This document shows positions 59,877 to 64,000 of a stretch of DNA of 64,000 nucleotides, in pieces. The notes under the pieces were generated by a model, which saw only the letters and a list, made by a program, of their open reading frames with translations, made no database searches and was not told the DNA's origin. Origin of the DNA: Eumeta japonica (taxonomy: Eukaryota > Arthropoda > Insecta > Lepidoptera > Psychidae); the NCBI GenBank assembly GCA_005406025.1, contig BGZK01001389.1, positions 62,001-126,000 of the forward strand, read 5' to 3'. How positions within the stretch are numbered: the stretch's first letter is position 1; the number at the start of each line of letters is the position of its first letter. The translations under genes and the position numbers were made by a program.

Positions 59877-62132
59877 GTAAGTGCAGGTAAGGTGCTTGCG
59901 TGTGACCAGCAACCTAAAACTAAATAAATATATTTAGTACCAATGGTGTATTTACATTTATCAAAATGAATTGTATTGCCTGTCTTCAAAGTTAACATGC
60001 CAATCACATTTTTTTTAAAGTAAAATGATACCATACATAATTATGAGGTCCTGTTGAAATTTTTTTTTAATTTATTGAAGTTTCATGGGTATCTGTCGTT
60101 AACAGATCGTATGGGACGATGAAAACAAGCGATGGACGGACCTGGACGGGGACGGCGACGCGGACGTCGGGCCGCCGCCGCCGCCGCCCGCAGCGCCCGT
60201 CGCTCTGCTGTACGCCTTATCGCTTTTCACATAAAACGCAACACCCGCAACTTACGCTTCTACGTAAACAATCGCTAACACAATTGCACACGTGTGCGCG
60301 GATAGTGGCAGATACGATCACTACGTGTGAAAGCGAAACATAGGCAGGCCATATTCTACACATTAATATATGTTTATACAAATATTTTAAGCTAAACAAT
60401 ATTTACACCTAAATGTCATGAATTTGTAAAAGAAATTGCTTAAGATAATTACTATTTAAGTGCTATATAATACAATATTTATCATAAACATTGTCTGATT
60501 GATATTTGTCTGTGCTAATTCTGTATTTGAGATTGAAATTCTCGGCCCTGAAGCATCTACTTTAATCTCCGAGGCACGCAACAAGTGATTTAATTTGATC
60601 TAAAAACTTATTGATCAATTCGCCGGTGGTAAGGATCGAACCAGCTACTGTATGGTTCGAAGACAACGCTCTTAACCTTTGAAGGCACCACATTAAATCT
60701 GAATTTGAGATGAAAATATTAAGTGAGGGTACGCTTCAACAGTTGAATAATTAAAATCTTCTCAATAATGTGATGTTGTTTTGCAATTCTTAGGAATTAT
60801 AATGAGGGTAGTGATTGGACTAGGGTTAAATATATTTTCCTGAAAAACAAGCAAATTTACAACTAGTAAAATGTATAAAACAGTGATAATAGGAAAGAAA
60901 ATAAATCTATAAGAAGTGAGTATTTGTGGAGTTTGAGAACTTTTATAAACAAAAAAAAACTATTACAAATGGTAAATAGATGTGGCAAGCGTGTCATGCC
61001 AAGTCACTACAGGTATGGCACGCTTTAACTGCCTTGACTGATCTCAGACGTGTTCTGACTCGCGTTGAATTAGTCATATCTGACGTTCTAACACGGCGCT
61101 AATCTCCATATGCCTTAATATTGTAATTTTTTAGAATGTAAAATAAGTCAAACCAGTCAGCCTACTGACTGACTGACCACATACCGCCAATCTGTCCAGT
61201 GTTGGACAGATAGCTGTAGGCATTTCGCTTGGTTTTGATTTGCTTGTGGAAAAAGTTTGAAAATAATTTAACAATATATCGATTTCTAAAATTATATTTT
61301 TATTATATGAAGTTGACGATCACAGTATGGATACTGATTATATGCTATGCCACATGCCCTAGTTTACACTGAAAATTTATTTTTGATCTTCTATAATGGG
61401 TTATTGACATGGATGTTTGTCTTGTAGCAACACTGGGGGACCCGCCGCCGCGCCCACCGCCAACATTTTCAAAATGCAAAAGACCAGACGTAAGTTTTAT
61501 TGGGAATAAGACCCTAATATATTTATCTATATATTTTGACAACGGAAATTCCAGTCCTTTGTAAAACAAAGAACCAGAATTTCCGTTGTTTTAAAAAAAA
61601 TACAAATGAAAAACTATTGTTGTTTTAAAATAATTTCTGTCAATTTCTATGCACTATTTTCCAGCAAGGTTTAAATAATTTCAAACAAACAATAGTGGAT
61701 AGAATTAATTATCTAATCATAATACTTCTTCTTGTCAAAGTTCCTGTTCATCAGACTTGTAAGTTGTTAGATTTAATGTATACCTGCACATCAATTTAAA
61801 AAATTATATAGAATACCTCGTATCATTTTTAGAATTGAACCCACTGTGTTGGACATACAATAGCGGGGCATGCTTCCAACAGCTGTCGACATTTGTGCCA
61901 GATAGCCTGCAAGAAATATTCGATTGTTCAATATTTTGCTCGACAGTGATGATGACGTGAATTATAATATTTGGTTATGTTTTTAGATATAAAGAAGTCG
62001 TATGTAGACGTATTTAATCCGTCGGGGGCGCCGACGCGGCCGCTGCCGCCGGCCGCGGAGGTGCTAGGGCCCGCACCCGCTGCGCCCGCCTCGCCTCCCA
62101 CGTACTTTGTGCCTGCCCCGACGCTTCCTCAG
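30361..62132 (+). CDS. Sec16: Sec16, ER exit site scaffold (27 visible exons, 3' end outside window)
   Basis: Sec16 marks ER exit sites and organises COPII coat assembly by binding Sec23, Sec13-Sec31 and Sar1. The 27 exons listed separately join without a frame break to 2056 codons. Order: Gln/Asn-rich N-terminus; repeated PxGLxRMVPGQ-like motifs (about residues 550-730); an Arg/Asp/Glu/Ser-charged RS-like region (about 815-1020); the conserved central domain from KFATAHVK to RLKYHEE (about 1190-1720), which in the family binds Sec13 and localises the protein; a Pro/Gln-rich linker; and the conserved C-terminal GWLGGILTKLSLRPPNQMIL block (about 1925-1950) that binds Sec23 in relatives. The ATG at 30361 has an in-frame TAA 24 bases upstream. 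Codon use changes from AT-rich in exon 2 to GC-rich from exon 10 on. The stop codon was not found before the window ends. Confidence 0.93.
30439..32055 (+). other. Sec16 intron 1
   Basis: 1.6 kb of AT-rich sequence in which no element or exon was recognised. Confidence 0.6.
32056..34745 (+). CDS. Sec16: Sec16 exon 2, large N-terminal exon
   Basis: 2690-nt exon after TTTTCAG, starting NPYANPQNVYQNYTTTAPTN. It encodes a disordered, Gln/Asn/Ser-rich region with tryptophan clusters (WQDNWDWGWDE, TWNWSM), then at least four related PxGLxRMVPGQ motifs (LGLRRLVVGQQ, PGLSRMVPGQQ, IGLDRMVPGE, RGVPRNVVGV), then the start of the charged Arg/Asp/Lys region. It ends in phase 2 at donor GTGAGT. Confidence 0.95.
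35006..35289 (+). CDS. Sec16: Sec16 exon 3, charged RS-like region
   Basis: Starts after ATTTCAG and completes Arg, then RYREGSYTSSKPPRPDDKDR; Arg/Asp/Tyr/Glu repeats continue to EERRR. Phase 2 in, phase 1 out, donor GTAAGT. Confidence 0.93.
35363..35398 (+). other. Sec16: Candidate 36-nt cassette exon of Sec16
   Basis: Flanked by TATTACAG and GTAAGC. Length 36, open in the required frame (VVTFSSEAQTQH, then I), and phase-neutral between exons 3 and 4. The residues do not resemble the neighbouring charged region, so it may be spurious. Confidence 0.3.
35947..36051 (+). CDS. Sec16: Sec16 exon 4
   Basis: After TTTACAG: (V)GERELDEDQRDEGRIDER, then RHRRDRHYDPYYDG. Phase 1 in and out. End of the charged region. 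Confidence 0.92.
36597..36725 (+). CDS. Sec16: Sec16 exon 5
   Basis: After TGTCCAG: YGAAYSDPYMLQRQQQQTF, then YYEQLRLSNPAAYMEIYKKL and MAG. The YYEQLRxxNPxAY block is conserved in metazoan Sec16. Phase 1 in and out. Confidence 0.94.
37005..37085 (+). CDS. Sec16: Sec16 exon 6
   Basis: After ATCTTCAG: HPLPPAGSVTASAAGHDPSR then NTSYLEG. Phase 1 in and out, donor GTAATG. Confidence 0.9.
37979..38072 (+). CDS. Sec16: Sec16 exon 7
   Basis: After TTTATAG: GYGGIGYEVRGEERGSVHSG then RSSANGLTGKDT. Phase 1 in, 2 out, donor GTAAGT. Confidence 0.92.
38073..39831 (+). other. Sec16 intron 7
   Basis: AT-rich, 1.76 kb, no recognised element. A GT/CG-rich stretch precedes the exon 8 acceptor. Confidence 0.5.
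39832..39927 (+). CDS. Sec16: Sec16 exon 8
   Basis: After GCCCACAG: PRTRYYGAYRGGAVDAGSVR, then DAYSLRTDLSD. Phase 2 in and out, donor GTACCG. Confidence 0.9.
39928..41250 (+). other. Sec16 intron 8
   Basis: 1.3 kb AT-rich sequence with no recognised element or exon. Confidence 0.5.
41251..41347 (+). CDS. Sec16: Sec16 exon 9, start of central conserved domain
   Basis: After CCTGCAG: DFTTDASLNLQLEESVRSER then MTPLKFATAHVK. The P(L/R)KFATxHVK block opens the conserved central domain of Sec16. Phase 2 in, 0 out. Confidence 0.95.
41587..41746 (+). CDS. Sec16: Sec16 exon 10
   Basis: After GTTCAG: GSLSSRHLVVVRASYGRALD, then GRPAAVHVLRLSAALADD and YPGPLLT. Phase 0 in, 1 out. Strong shift to G/C-ending codons from here. 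Confidence 0.95.
41819..41952 (+). CDS. Sec16: Sec16 exon 11
   Basis: After ACGCAG: GVTHKKSVIEYCEAHVRSAE, then GHDLFGYVLIWELLALLLRQ and NG. Conserved central-domain helices. The intron before it is only 72 bases. Phase 1 in, 0 out. Confidence 0.95.
42031..42115 (+). CDS. Sec16: Sec16 exon 12
   Basis: After ATTGCAG: TVVGSDIAELLMKNAREYEH then RSHIEPPC. Phase 0 in, 1 out; donor GTTAGA is weak but the phase agrees. Confidence 0.92.
42261..42416 (+). CDS. Sec16: Sec16 exon 13
   Basis: After TTAATTAG: ESGSRGSAASSCASRPEPRP, then APFAVSFDPASVPPQIFTES. A flexible Ser/Pro/Ala insert in the central domain. Phase 1 in and out, donor GTAAGT. Confidence 0.9.
42507..42614 (+). CDS. Sec16: Sec16 exon 14
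   Basis: After TATATAG: TEEPVGGDVAHTVDNSKEKI, then DKLREFLIYGNRQQAL. The L(L/I)YGxRxxAL motif is diagnostic of Sec16. Phase 1 in and out, donor GTAAGA. Confidence 0.95.
42691..42966 (+). CDS. Sec16: Sec16 exon 15
   Basis: After ATTACAG: EWAMSNELWGHALHLAAWSD, the hallmark ALEWAxxxxLWGHAL sequence when joined to exon 14. It then runs through RFVAAQPPSDPLHTLYAALA and WRPHLAVLLAN to TVTQLG. Phase 1 in and out. Confidence 0.97.
43092..43774. mobile_element. Foldback element in Sec16 intron 15
   Basis: Two inverted arms, 43092-43340 and about 43528-43774. The left one starts CCTGCAACATGCAGTAACAT and the complement of the right one starts CCTGCAACATGCAGTAAAAT. The arms stay about 80-85% similar over some 245 bases, through AATCCTCATC, GAATATTGATT and ACATCCACCAGGG. 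The centre of about 190 bases is unrelated. No coding potential. A single arm of the same family recurs at 51257-51490. Confidence 0.85.
44194..44468 (+). CDS. Sec16: Sec16 exon 16
   Basis: After TTATTCAG: GDSLMTRGLLYSAQFCYLTA, then RLTLLLAPTHATRLQHFASN, then TEIYEYARSLHDPDYVITEL. A typical Sec16 block (LLYxAQFCYL, EIYEYA). Phase 1 in, 0 out. Confidence 0.96.
44536..44687 (+). CDS. Sec16: Sec16 exon 17
   Basis: After TGCGCAG (intron of 67 bases): VYKLVMASRLADCGRDGRAL, then SRTPQLYSTRFIAQLAEFAD. Phase 0 in, 2 out, donor GTAAGT. Confidence 0.95.
44688..46580 (+). other. Sec16 intron 17
   Basis: 1.9 kb. The segment at about 45000-45480 looks like decayed transposon on the minus strand but cannot be assigned. 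A GC-richer repeat is listed at 45830-46110. Confidence 0.4.
45830..46110 (-). repeat. GC-richer repeat with GTGCCGGC hairpin
   Basis: The minus-strand frame 46086-45808 (MEYSITLSYAIVLPFRRRSL ...) and a second overlapping frame are open for about 80-90 codons. A perfect hairpin GTGCCGGC / GCCGGCAC lies at 45914-45936. The stretch looks like a dispersed lepidopteran repeat rather than a gene; this is from memory of similar sequence and is uncertain. Confidence 0.4.
46581..46734 (+). CDS. Sec16: Sec16 exon 18, end of central domain
   Basis: After GTGTTCAG: KLKYHEEGVQEASALDDEGA, then RHLRWLHELQALANAHSHAP. Ends HHP at donor GTTTGT, phase 2 in, 0 out. RLKYH is the usual end of the central conserved domain. 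Confidence 0.92.
47047..47083. repeat. Short perfect hairpin in intron 18
   Basis: ATGCAGGTGCC (47047-47057) and GGCACCTGCAT (47073-47083) form an 11-bp stem with a 15-base loop. Confidence 0.7.
48068..48148 (+). CDS. Sec16: Sec16 exon 19
   Basis: After TATGTAG: VPMQEPSAMAVPEAMPAPVP then LYWTPEQ. Pro/Met-rich linker, phase 0 in and out. Confidence 0.88.
48363..48407. repeat. Hairpin in intron 19
   Basis: GGTGGTGCCCACTA (48363-48376) and TAGTGGGCACCACC (48394-48407) form a perfect 14-bp stem with a 17-base loop. Confidence 0.75.
48591..48742 (+). CDS. Sec16: Sec16 exon 20
   Basis: After TTTATAG: AAAQHQQPLQQLPPENINYS, then VPAPQVEQVYDYNAQYYTH. Gln/Pro/Tyr-rich linker. Phase 0 in, 2 out, donor GTAAGT. 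Confidence 0.9.
49146..49643. mobile_element. pogo/Tigger-like MITE
   Basis: A perfect 21-bp terminal inverted repeat begins TACAGTGGAATCTCAATAAC at both ends (49146-49166; complement of 49623-49643), with TA at the borders as the expected Tc1-mariner-type target duplication. The CAGTGGAxxCTC(A/G)ATAA end is typical of pogo-like elements. 498 bp, no transposase frame. Confidence 0.85.
49692..49740. repeat. 21-bp-stem hairpin
   Basis: AATTAATAATAAGTTCACAA at 49692 pairs with the complement ending at 49740 through one G-U type mismatch, with a 7-base loop (ACACTGC). Confidence 0.75.
51257..51490 (+). mobile_element. Single arm of the intron-15 foldback family
   Basis: Starts CTGCAACATGCAGCATGCAA and follows the left arm of 43092-43774 through AAGAATTGAATATTGATTG, TTTCATGTTAACTAGGCACA and ACATCCACCAGGGCG. 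Only one arm is present, adjacent to the TTAA-bounded element. Confidence 0.75.
51678..52160. repeat. 65-bp minisatellite, about 7.4 copies
   Basis: Unit starts at 51743, 51808, 51873, 51938, 52004, 52069 and 52134 (period 65, once 66), preceded by a weaker unit. A typical unit begins ACTATAGTAACTAATTCATC, continues TTCAACTAAGACCATGATCA and ends ACATGAAAAT. Copies are roughly 75-85% alike, so the array is old. Confidence 0.9.
52168..52434. repeat. Two direct plus two inverted copies of a 60-bp unit
   Basis: Units at 52168-52230 and 52241-52308 run ...GCACCAAAGTAAAATG...GTAATCTGTAAGA. Units at 52314-52374 and 52375-52434 are the complement (TCAAATCTTACAGATTACxT...TTTTACTTTG). The whole can fold as a large hairpin. 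It adjoins the 65-bp array inside the TTAA-bounded element. Confidence 0.85.
53128..53246 (-). CDS. Element gene, last segment
   Basis: 38 residues plus stop after the split Tyr. Contains STAHGHVTAIETELCRPRGW. No family recognised. Acceptor TTCTAG. Confidence 0.45.
53128..54352 (-). CDS. Unidentified spliced gene inside the TTAA-bounded element (fragmentary)
   Basis: Three minus-strand segments with splice signals. First: ATG at 54352, MEEVNELLKTWELEDLIPVF then N, donor GTAAGT after 54289; the LLKxWELEDLIPxF pattern resembles the first helix of a SAM domain. Second: 53856-53709 after TTTTCAG, LLMDFNAVHGIYKDNLFINF, then HELLKKKKTTEPFFHELIKL, donor GTAAGT. Third: 53246-53128 after TTCTAG, (Y)STAHGHVTAIETELCRPRGW, then HNVLYNGLSILHIYYIYF and stop. 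Segments 2 and 3 join in phase. Segment 1 ends in phase 1 while segment 2 needs phase 0, so an exon between them is missing or lost. The whole lies antisense in Sec16 intron 20. Function unknown; it may be the element's own gene. Confidence 0.5.
53709..53856 (-). CDS. Element gene, middle segment
   Basis: 49 codons plus one base, flanked by TTTTCAG and GTAAGT on the minus strand; Lys-rich centre, HELLKKKK then FFHELIKLAN. Confidence 0.45.
54289..54352 (-). CDS. Element gene, first segment (SAM-like start)
   Basis: 21 codons plus one base from ATG to a consensus GTAAGT. MEEVNELLKTWELEDLIPVF resembles the opening helix of SAM domains found at the N-terminus of many insect proteins of unknown role. 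Confidence 0.5.
56143..56257 (+). CDS. Sec16: Sec16 exon 21
   Basis: After GTCGTAG: NAEEGASYATHDWGHAETTA, then TQPLDLSDPATPYAYQQ. Phase 2 in, 0 out, donor GTAAGC. Confidence 0.92.
56554..56583 (+). CDS. Sec16: Sec16 exon 22, 30-nt microexon (candidate)
   Basis: PLGRYHATAP between CATCGCCAG and a consensus donor GTAAGT. The 115 bases before the acceptor contain no AG and are pyrimidine-rich, as expected for a used 3' splice site. Phase 0 at both sides, matching exons 21 and 23. Confidence 0.7.
56554..57486 (+). CDS. Sec16: Candidate alternative Sec16 terminal exon (310 codons and stop)
   Basis: If the GTAAGT at 56584 is ignored, the same acceptor opens a frame that stays in phase with exon 21 for 310 codons and stops with TGA at 57484-57486. 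Its codons end mainly in G or C like the Sec16 exons around it, which suggests real coding. It is Pro/Arg/His-rich, with a Lys/Arg helical part (EAHRRHLRKTIEQSLDKFEA) and two near-repeats at the end, YTFNIDEPVA and HTFDIDEPLGYF. AATAAA follows at 57747-57752. This isoform would replace everything from exon 23 on, including the conserved C-terminal block. Alternatively it is a nested intronless gene starting at the ATG at 56743 (247 aa). No family is recognised. Confidence 0.55.
   Translation, partial: PLGRYHATAPVSTALASATPSGKQEIRGLRPPTARVLPRTLPDDSSSSTGTVNKLPVLVEALEMVEYTRSPGLRRRVHPKHDAVSVGFGSHVVRQSCDSPRTVRRTPSLNSETDGERTRQPLSDLDIQLAHRPCPLGPDPPPLPDSPGRQYVTHRPLHPDRCGTLISNTVDVWARTHTASPVAVASTDPYKPIVFGGTYPIEVPASPLDAGPQPSPPPTHRHVKPIIDKEAHRRHLRKTIEQSLDKFEAIMARRSHGGGKNVDVRRENGEATRHVYTFNIDEPVAAQKLAQAAAAAAPHTFDIDEPLGYF
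57747..57752 (+). terminator. Poly(A) signal after the alternative terminal exon
   Basis: AATAAA 261 bases after the stop at 57486, in the sense of Sec16. The next constitutive exon starts about 500 bases later, so this would be an intronic polyadenylation site. Confidence 0.45.
57753..58245 (+). other. Remainder of Sec16 intron before exon 23
   Basis: Contains a GGC-rich tract (about 57798-57840). The antisense frame 58079-57774 (101 aa) has no domain I know and is not called. Confidence 0.4.
58246..58389 (+). CDS. Sec16: Sec16 exon 23
   Basis: After TACGCAG: TEEARPQITMPGAGGGGGNA, then PDANPGFIPDATQTQ. Phase 0 in and out, donor GTCAGT. Confidence 0.9.
58390..59421 (+). other. Sec16 intron 23
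   Basis: About 1 kb, AT-rich, no recognised element. Confidence 0.5.
59422..59601 (+). CDS. Sec16: Sec16 exon 24, conserved C-terminal block
   Basis: After CCTTGCAG: ERDTDSPSNRGQAKKEDNSK, then GWLGGILTKLSLRPPNQMIL and PDDKNPR. The GWxGGIxxKLSLRPxNQMxLPDDKNP block is the strongest Sec16 signature. Phase 0 in and out, donor GTGAGT. Confidence 0.97.
59819..59878. repeat. (AT)n(GT)n microsatellite
   Basis: A compound AT then GT dinucleotide run of about 60 bases in intron 24. Confidence 0.95.
60106..60209 (+). CDS. Sec16: Sec16 exon 25
   Basis: After TTAACAG: IVWDDENKRWTDLDGDGDAD, then a run of six Pro and AAPVAL. Phase 0 in, 2 out at donor GTACGC, chosen because it fits the next exon. Reading through instead would end ALSLFT with a stop at 60232-60234. 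Confidence 0.88.
60626..60691 (-). repeat. tRNA-like repeat
   Basis: The minus strand has GTGGTGC at the start and TTACCAC at the end (complementary ends), a GGTTAAGAGCG A-box-like stretch and GGTTCGATCC, one base short of a standard B box. Length of 66 and poor D/T stems argue against a working tRNA gene. Probably a SINE head. Confidence 0.4.
61428..61489 (+). CDS. Sec16: Sec16 exon 26
   Basis: After CTTGTAG: NTGGPAAAPTANIFKMQKTR. The N(I/T)FKMQ motif is conserved near the Sec16 C-terminus. Phase 2 in, 1 out, donor GTAAGT. Confidence 0.92.
61987..62132 (+). CDS. Sec16: Sec16 exon 27
   Basis: After TTTTTAG: (H)IKKSYVDVFNPSGAPTRP, then Pro/Ala-rich sequence to YFVPAPTLPQ. Y(V/I)DVxNPxG is conserved in Sec16. 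Phase 1 in, 0 out, donor GTTATA. No stop, so the gene continues beyond the window. Confidence 0.93.
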
Positions 62133-64000
62133 GTTATAAATCTTAATTATTTCTTCTAGTATTTTGTAGTGAAAAATCTGGAGAAGTTATTTAATTACAT
62201 ATCTGTCATCACAAATGTGCAACTGATAAGAAATTACTAAAAACAGTCAAGGGCATTTGTTAATGTACATAATATTAGAGTAGTTAGGCCGCCGATGTTA
62301 TAATTTATAACATTCGATTTTTGGGGGGACAAGTATCGTGGACAATGTGGTGTGTTGAATATAACCAATCACGTAATTGTTCTTTGTGGACACAATGCAA
62401 TATGAACATATTTTTTGACAAGTTGACCAACAAAGTTATGAGTGTAAATTGCTATCAATAACAACTTATTATGAATATTAATTTCATTTTATAAACTTCA
62501 GTAAATGAATAAACCCAAGAAAATTTTAATATGTGAATAGTAAAAAATATATTCTAAAACTTTATTAACCAATGTTATTTTTATATACTTAGTTGCTCAT
62601 CTAAACAAAGCTGTAAAAGCTGCAAATCTTATGGATGCAAATAAATGCTTCAGTATTTATTCTCTTTCAATTGGAATGAAGATTTCCTTGGAAAATGCAG
62701 ATTAATCATTTCTACTTATGTGAATATTTGAAGTTCTATCATTTTTTAGGCAGCTATCCTTTTGTCAATCGGATGTAATAATAAATATTGCAAATGTAAA
62801 ATACTAGGTTTTGTTTGCGGATTTGCTATCATAGACATAATTAGGCTTTTTATTTTCTTTTTTATATTGATCCTTTATTAAACCCGATTTTAGATAAAGA
62901 ATGACTTTGATCAAGACCGGGACCGATCTAAGTTGTGTTGCTGATTTGTTATCAATCCTGATTCTAGCTGTAATTCTATTGCAAGTCCTGTCACATTCTC
63001 TATTATGGTACATTACACTGTATTTCTTTGCACTATATTAACCTATGTTAAACATTGTAAAATATGGTGTTGAAATATATTTAGACAATTCTTTTTGAAA
63101 AGACAAGTAATTATTTACTTATATTCTACATTATCCATTTTGAATCAATTTCAAACTTTTTATCACACTACATGAAATAATTGAAACTAGGAATAAGTGC
63201 TTGTGTTTTACATGCAAAATTGTTTTACATTGAAAAAATCAGTAGTAATATATGTGCTAATTACACACATGCATCCATGCATACCATACATACAGGAGAC
63301 TAGCAGACCTCCATTTCATTGCAGTCGGTAATAACAAATAGGTCTTTGTTTTCAAGTGCTGGTGGCTAAACATCTGAGGAGGCAGTAGATCTTCTCATTG
63401 AACAGTGAATACTTGGGTGATTCCATTCTGTGTTTTTTAATGTCCTGTATTGTTTGTTCTCACTGGTCATTAATTAATAATCTATTAACGATTTTTTTGT
63501 TAATTGTATTAATTAGATAATTATAAACATATCTCAACATTATTTTTATATGCTAAATCTTGCCACTCGAGAGAAAACTTTTATTATATCACTTAAATTT
63601 CAGTACCCTGTCATGGCCATGGTAATTAACATTAACACACACCAATTAACACAAAAATTTAATTAATAGATTATTGATTAATGGCCAGTGGGAACAAACA
63701 ACATAGGACATTAAAAATGACATTGAACGGAATCACCCACATATCTATAATATTTAAAATGAAAAATTTGCAGCGCAAGCAATGGTAATTATCTGCATCT
63801 TTATAGAAATTACAATTTTGATCACAAGGAACTGTTTATTAATTTCATTGTAAGTGACTTACTTAACTATTTGTGCATCAATTATATTGTGTCCAAATAT
63901 ATGCATCATTTTAAATGTCCTCCATGATTTTTGTTTTAAATATTTCAAGTATGTTAATTTGTAGGCATAAACATTTGAAATGTTTACCTATATAATAATT
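62133..64000 (+). other. Sec16 intron 27 (to window end)
   Basis: AT-rich. Holds a foldback repeat at 63415-63738. The next certain exon is not in the window. Confidence 0.6.
63415..63738. mobile_element. Small foldback element in the last intron
   Basis: The left arm from 63415 (GGGTGATTCCATTCTGTGTT, TTTTAATGTCCTGTATTGTT, TGTTCTCACTGG) is complementary to the right arm ending 63738 (CCAGTGGGAACAAACAACAT ... GGAATCACCC). Arms of about 100 bases, loop about 110. Confidence 0.8.

Noticed and set aside
60626..60691. tRNA gene on the minus strand
   Set aside because: Box B is one base short, D and T stems do not pair, total length is too small; kept only as a tRNA-like repeat.
63777..63792. Second microexon-like site (TTTGCAG ... 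GTAATT) in the last intron
   Set aside because: Eleven bases, breaks the frame, and lies just outside a foldback element.
1..64000. CRISPR arrays, bacterial operons or phage features
   Set aside because: The sequence is intron-rich eukaryotic DNA; the only tandem array (51.7-52.2 kb) has diverged units without spacers.

Overview
The window is AT-rich eukaryotic (insect-type) nuclear DNA: long introns, GT-AG junctions, short exons standing out as GC-richer islands, and many decayed transposons. Several dispersed repeat tails (near 17.5, 19.6, 21.9 and 27.7 kb) and the repeat spectrum (RTE and Jockey-type LINEs, hAT, P-element/THAP9-like, pogo-like, foldback elements) look like a moth or butterfly genome. 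That assignment is inference from remembered repeat families, not from a search.

Three protein genes are clear. (1) The 3' part of a cytochrome b5 gene lies on the + strand (exons 1258-1346, 1609-1716, 11167-11242), with the haem-ligand HPGG exon, a linker exon and a tail-anchor exon separated by a 9.4-kb intron full of transposon debris. (2) A single-exon Siva (apoptosis regulatory protein) gene lies on the - strand at 14059-14514, tail-to-tail with cytochrome b5. (3) Sec16, the ER-exit-site scaffold, occupies the right half on the + strand from 30361 to beyond the window. I could assemble 27 exons whose phases all agree (6168 nt, 2056 codons visible; the 3' end is outside).

Layout: 1-11.3 kb cytochrome b5 with RTE LINE, hAT MITE, Jockey-type LINE and inverted-repeat insertions; 11.3-14 kb 3' flank; 14.06-14.5 kb Siva; 14.8-15.1 kb a (TA)n tract flanked by three copies of an 18-bp GC palindrome; 15.5-30 kb a gene-poor, transposon-rich stretch (hAT transposase remnant, P-element/THAP9-like transposase pseudogene, a long hairpin-forming inverted repeat, LINE remnants); 30.4-62.1 kb Sec16; 62.1-64 kb its next intron.

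The most interesting parts are in the Sec16 introns. A 3.6-kb element bounded by 27-bp perfect inverted repeats beginning TTAA (51530-55164) carries a strict 65-bp tandem array, head-to-head subterminal repeats and fragments of a spliced minus-strand gene with a SAM-like first exon. A long GC3-rich open frame (56554-57486) continues a Sec16 acceptor site in frame and ends with its own stop and a poly(A) signal; it looks like an alternative Sec16 terminus that would replace the conserved C-terminal region. The same acceptor with a consensus donor 30 nt later would give an in-frame microexon. All exon structures are read by eye; no transcript data or database search was available.
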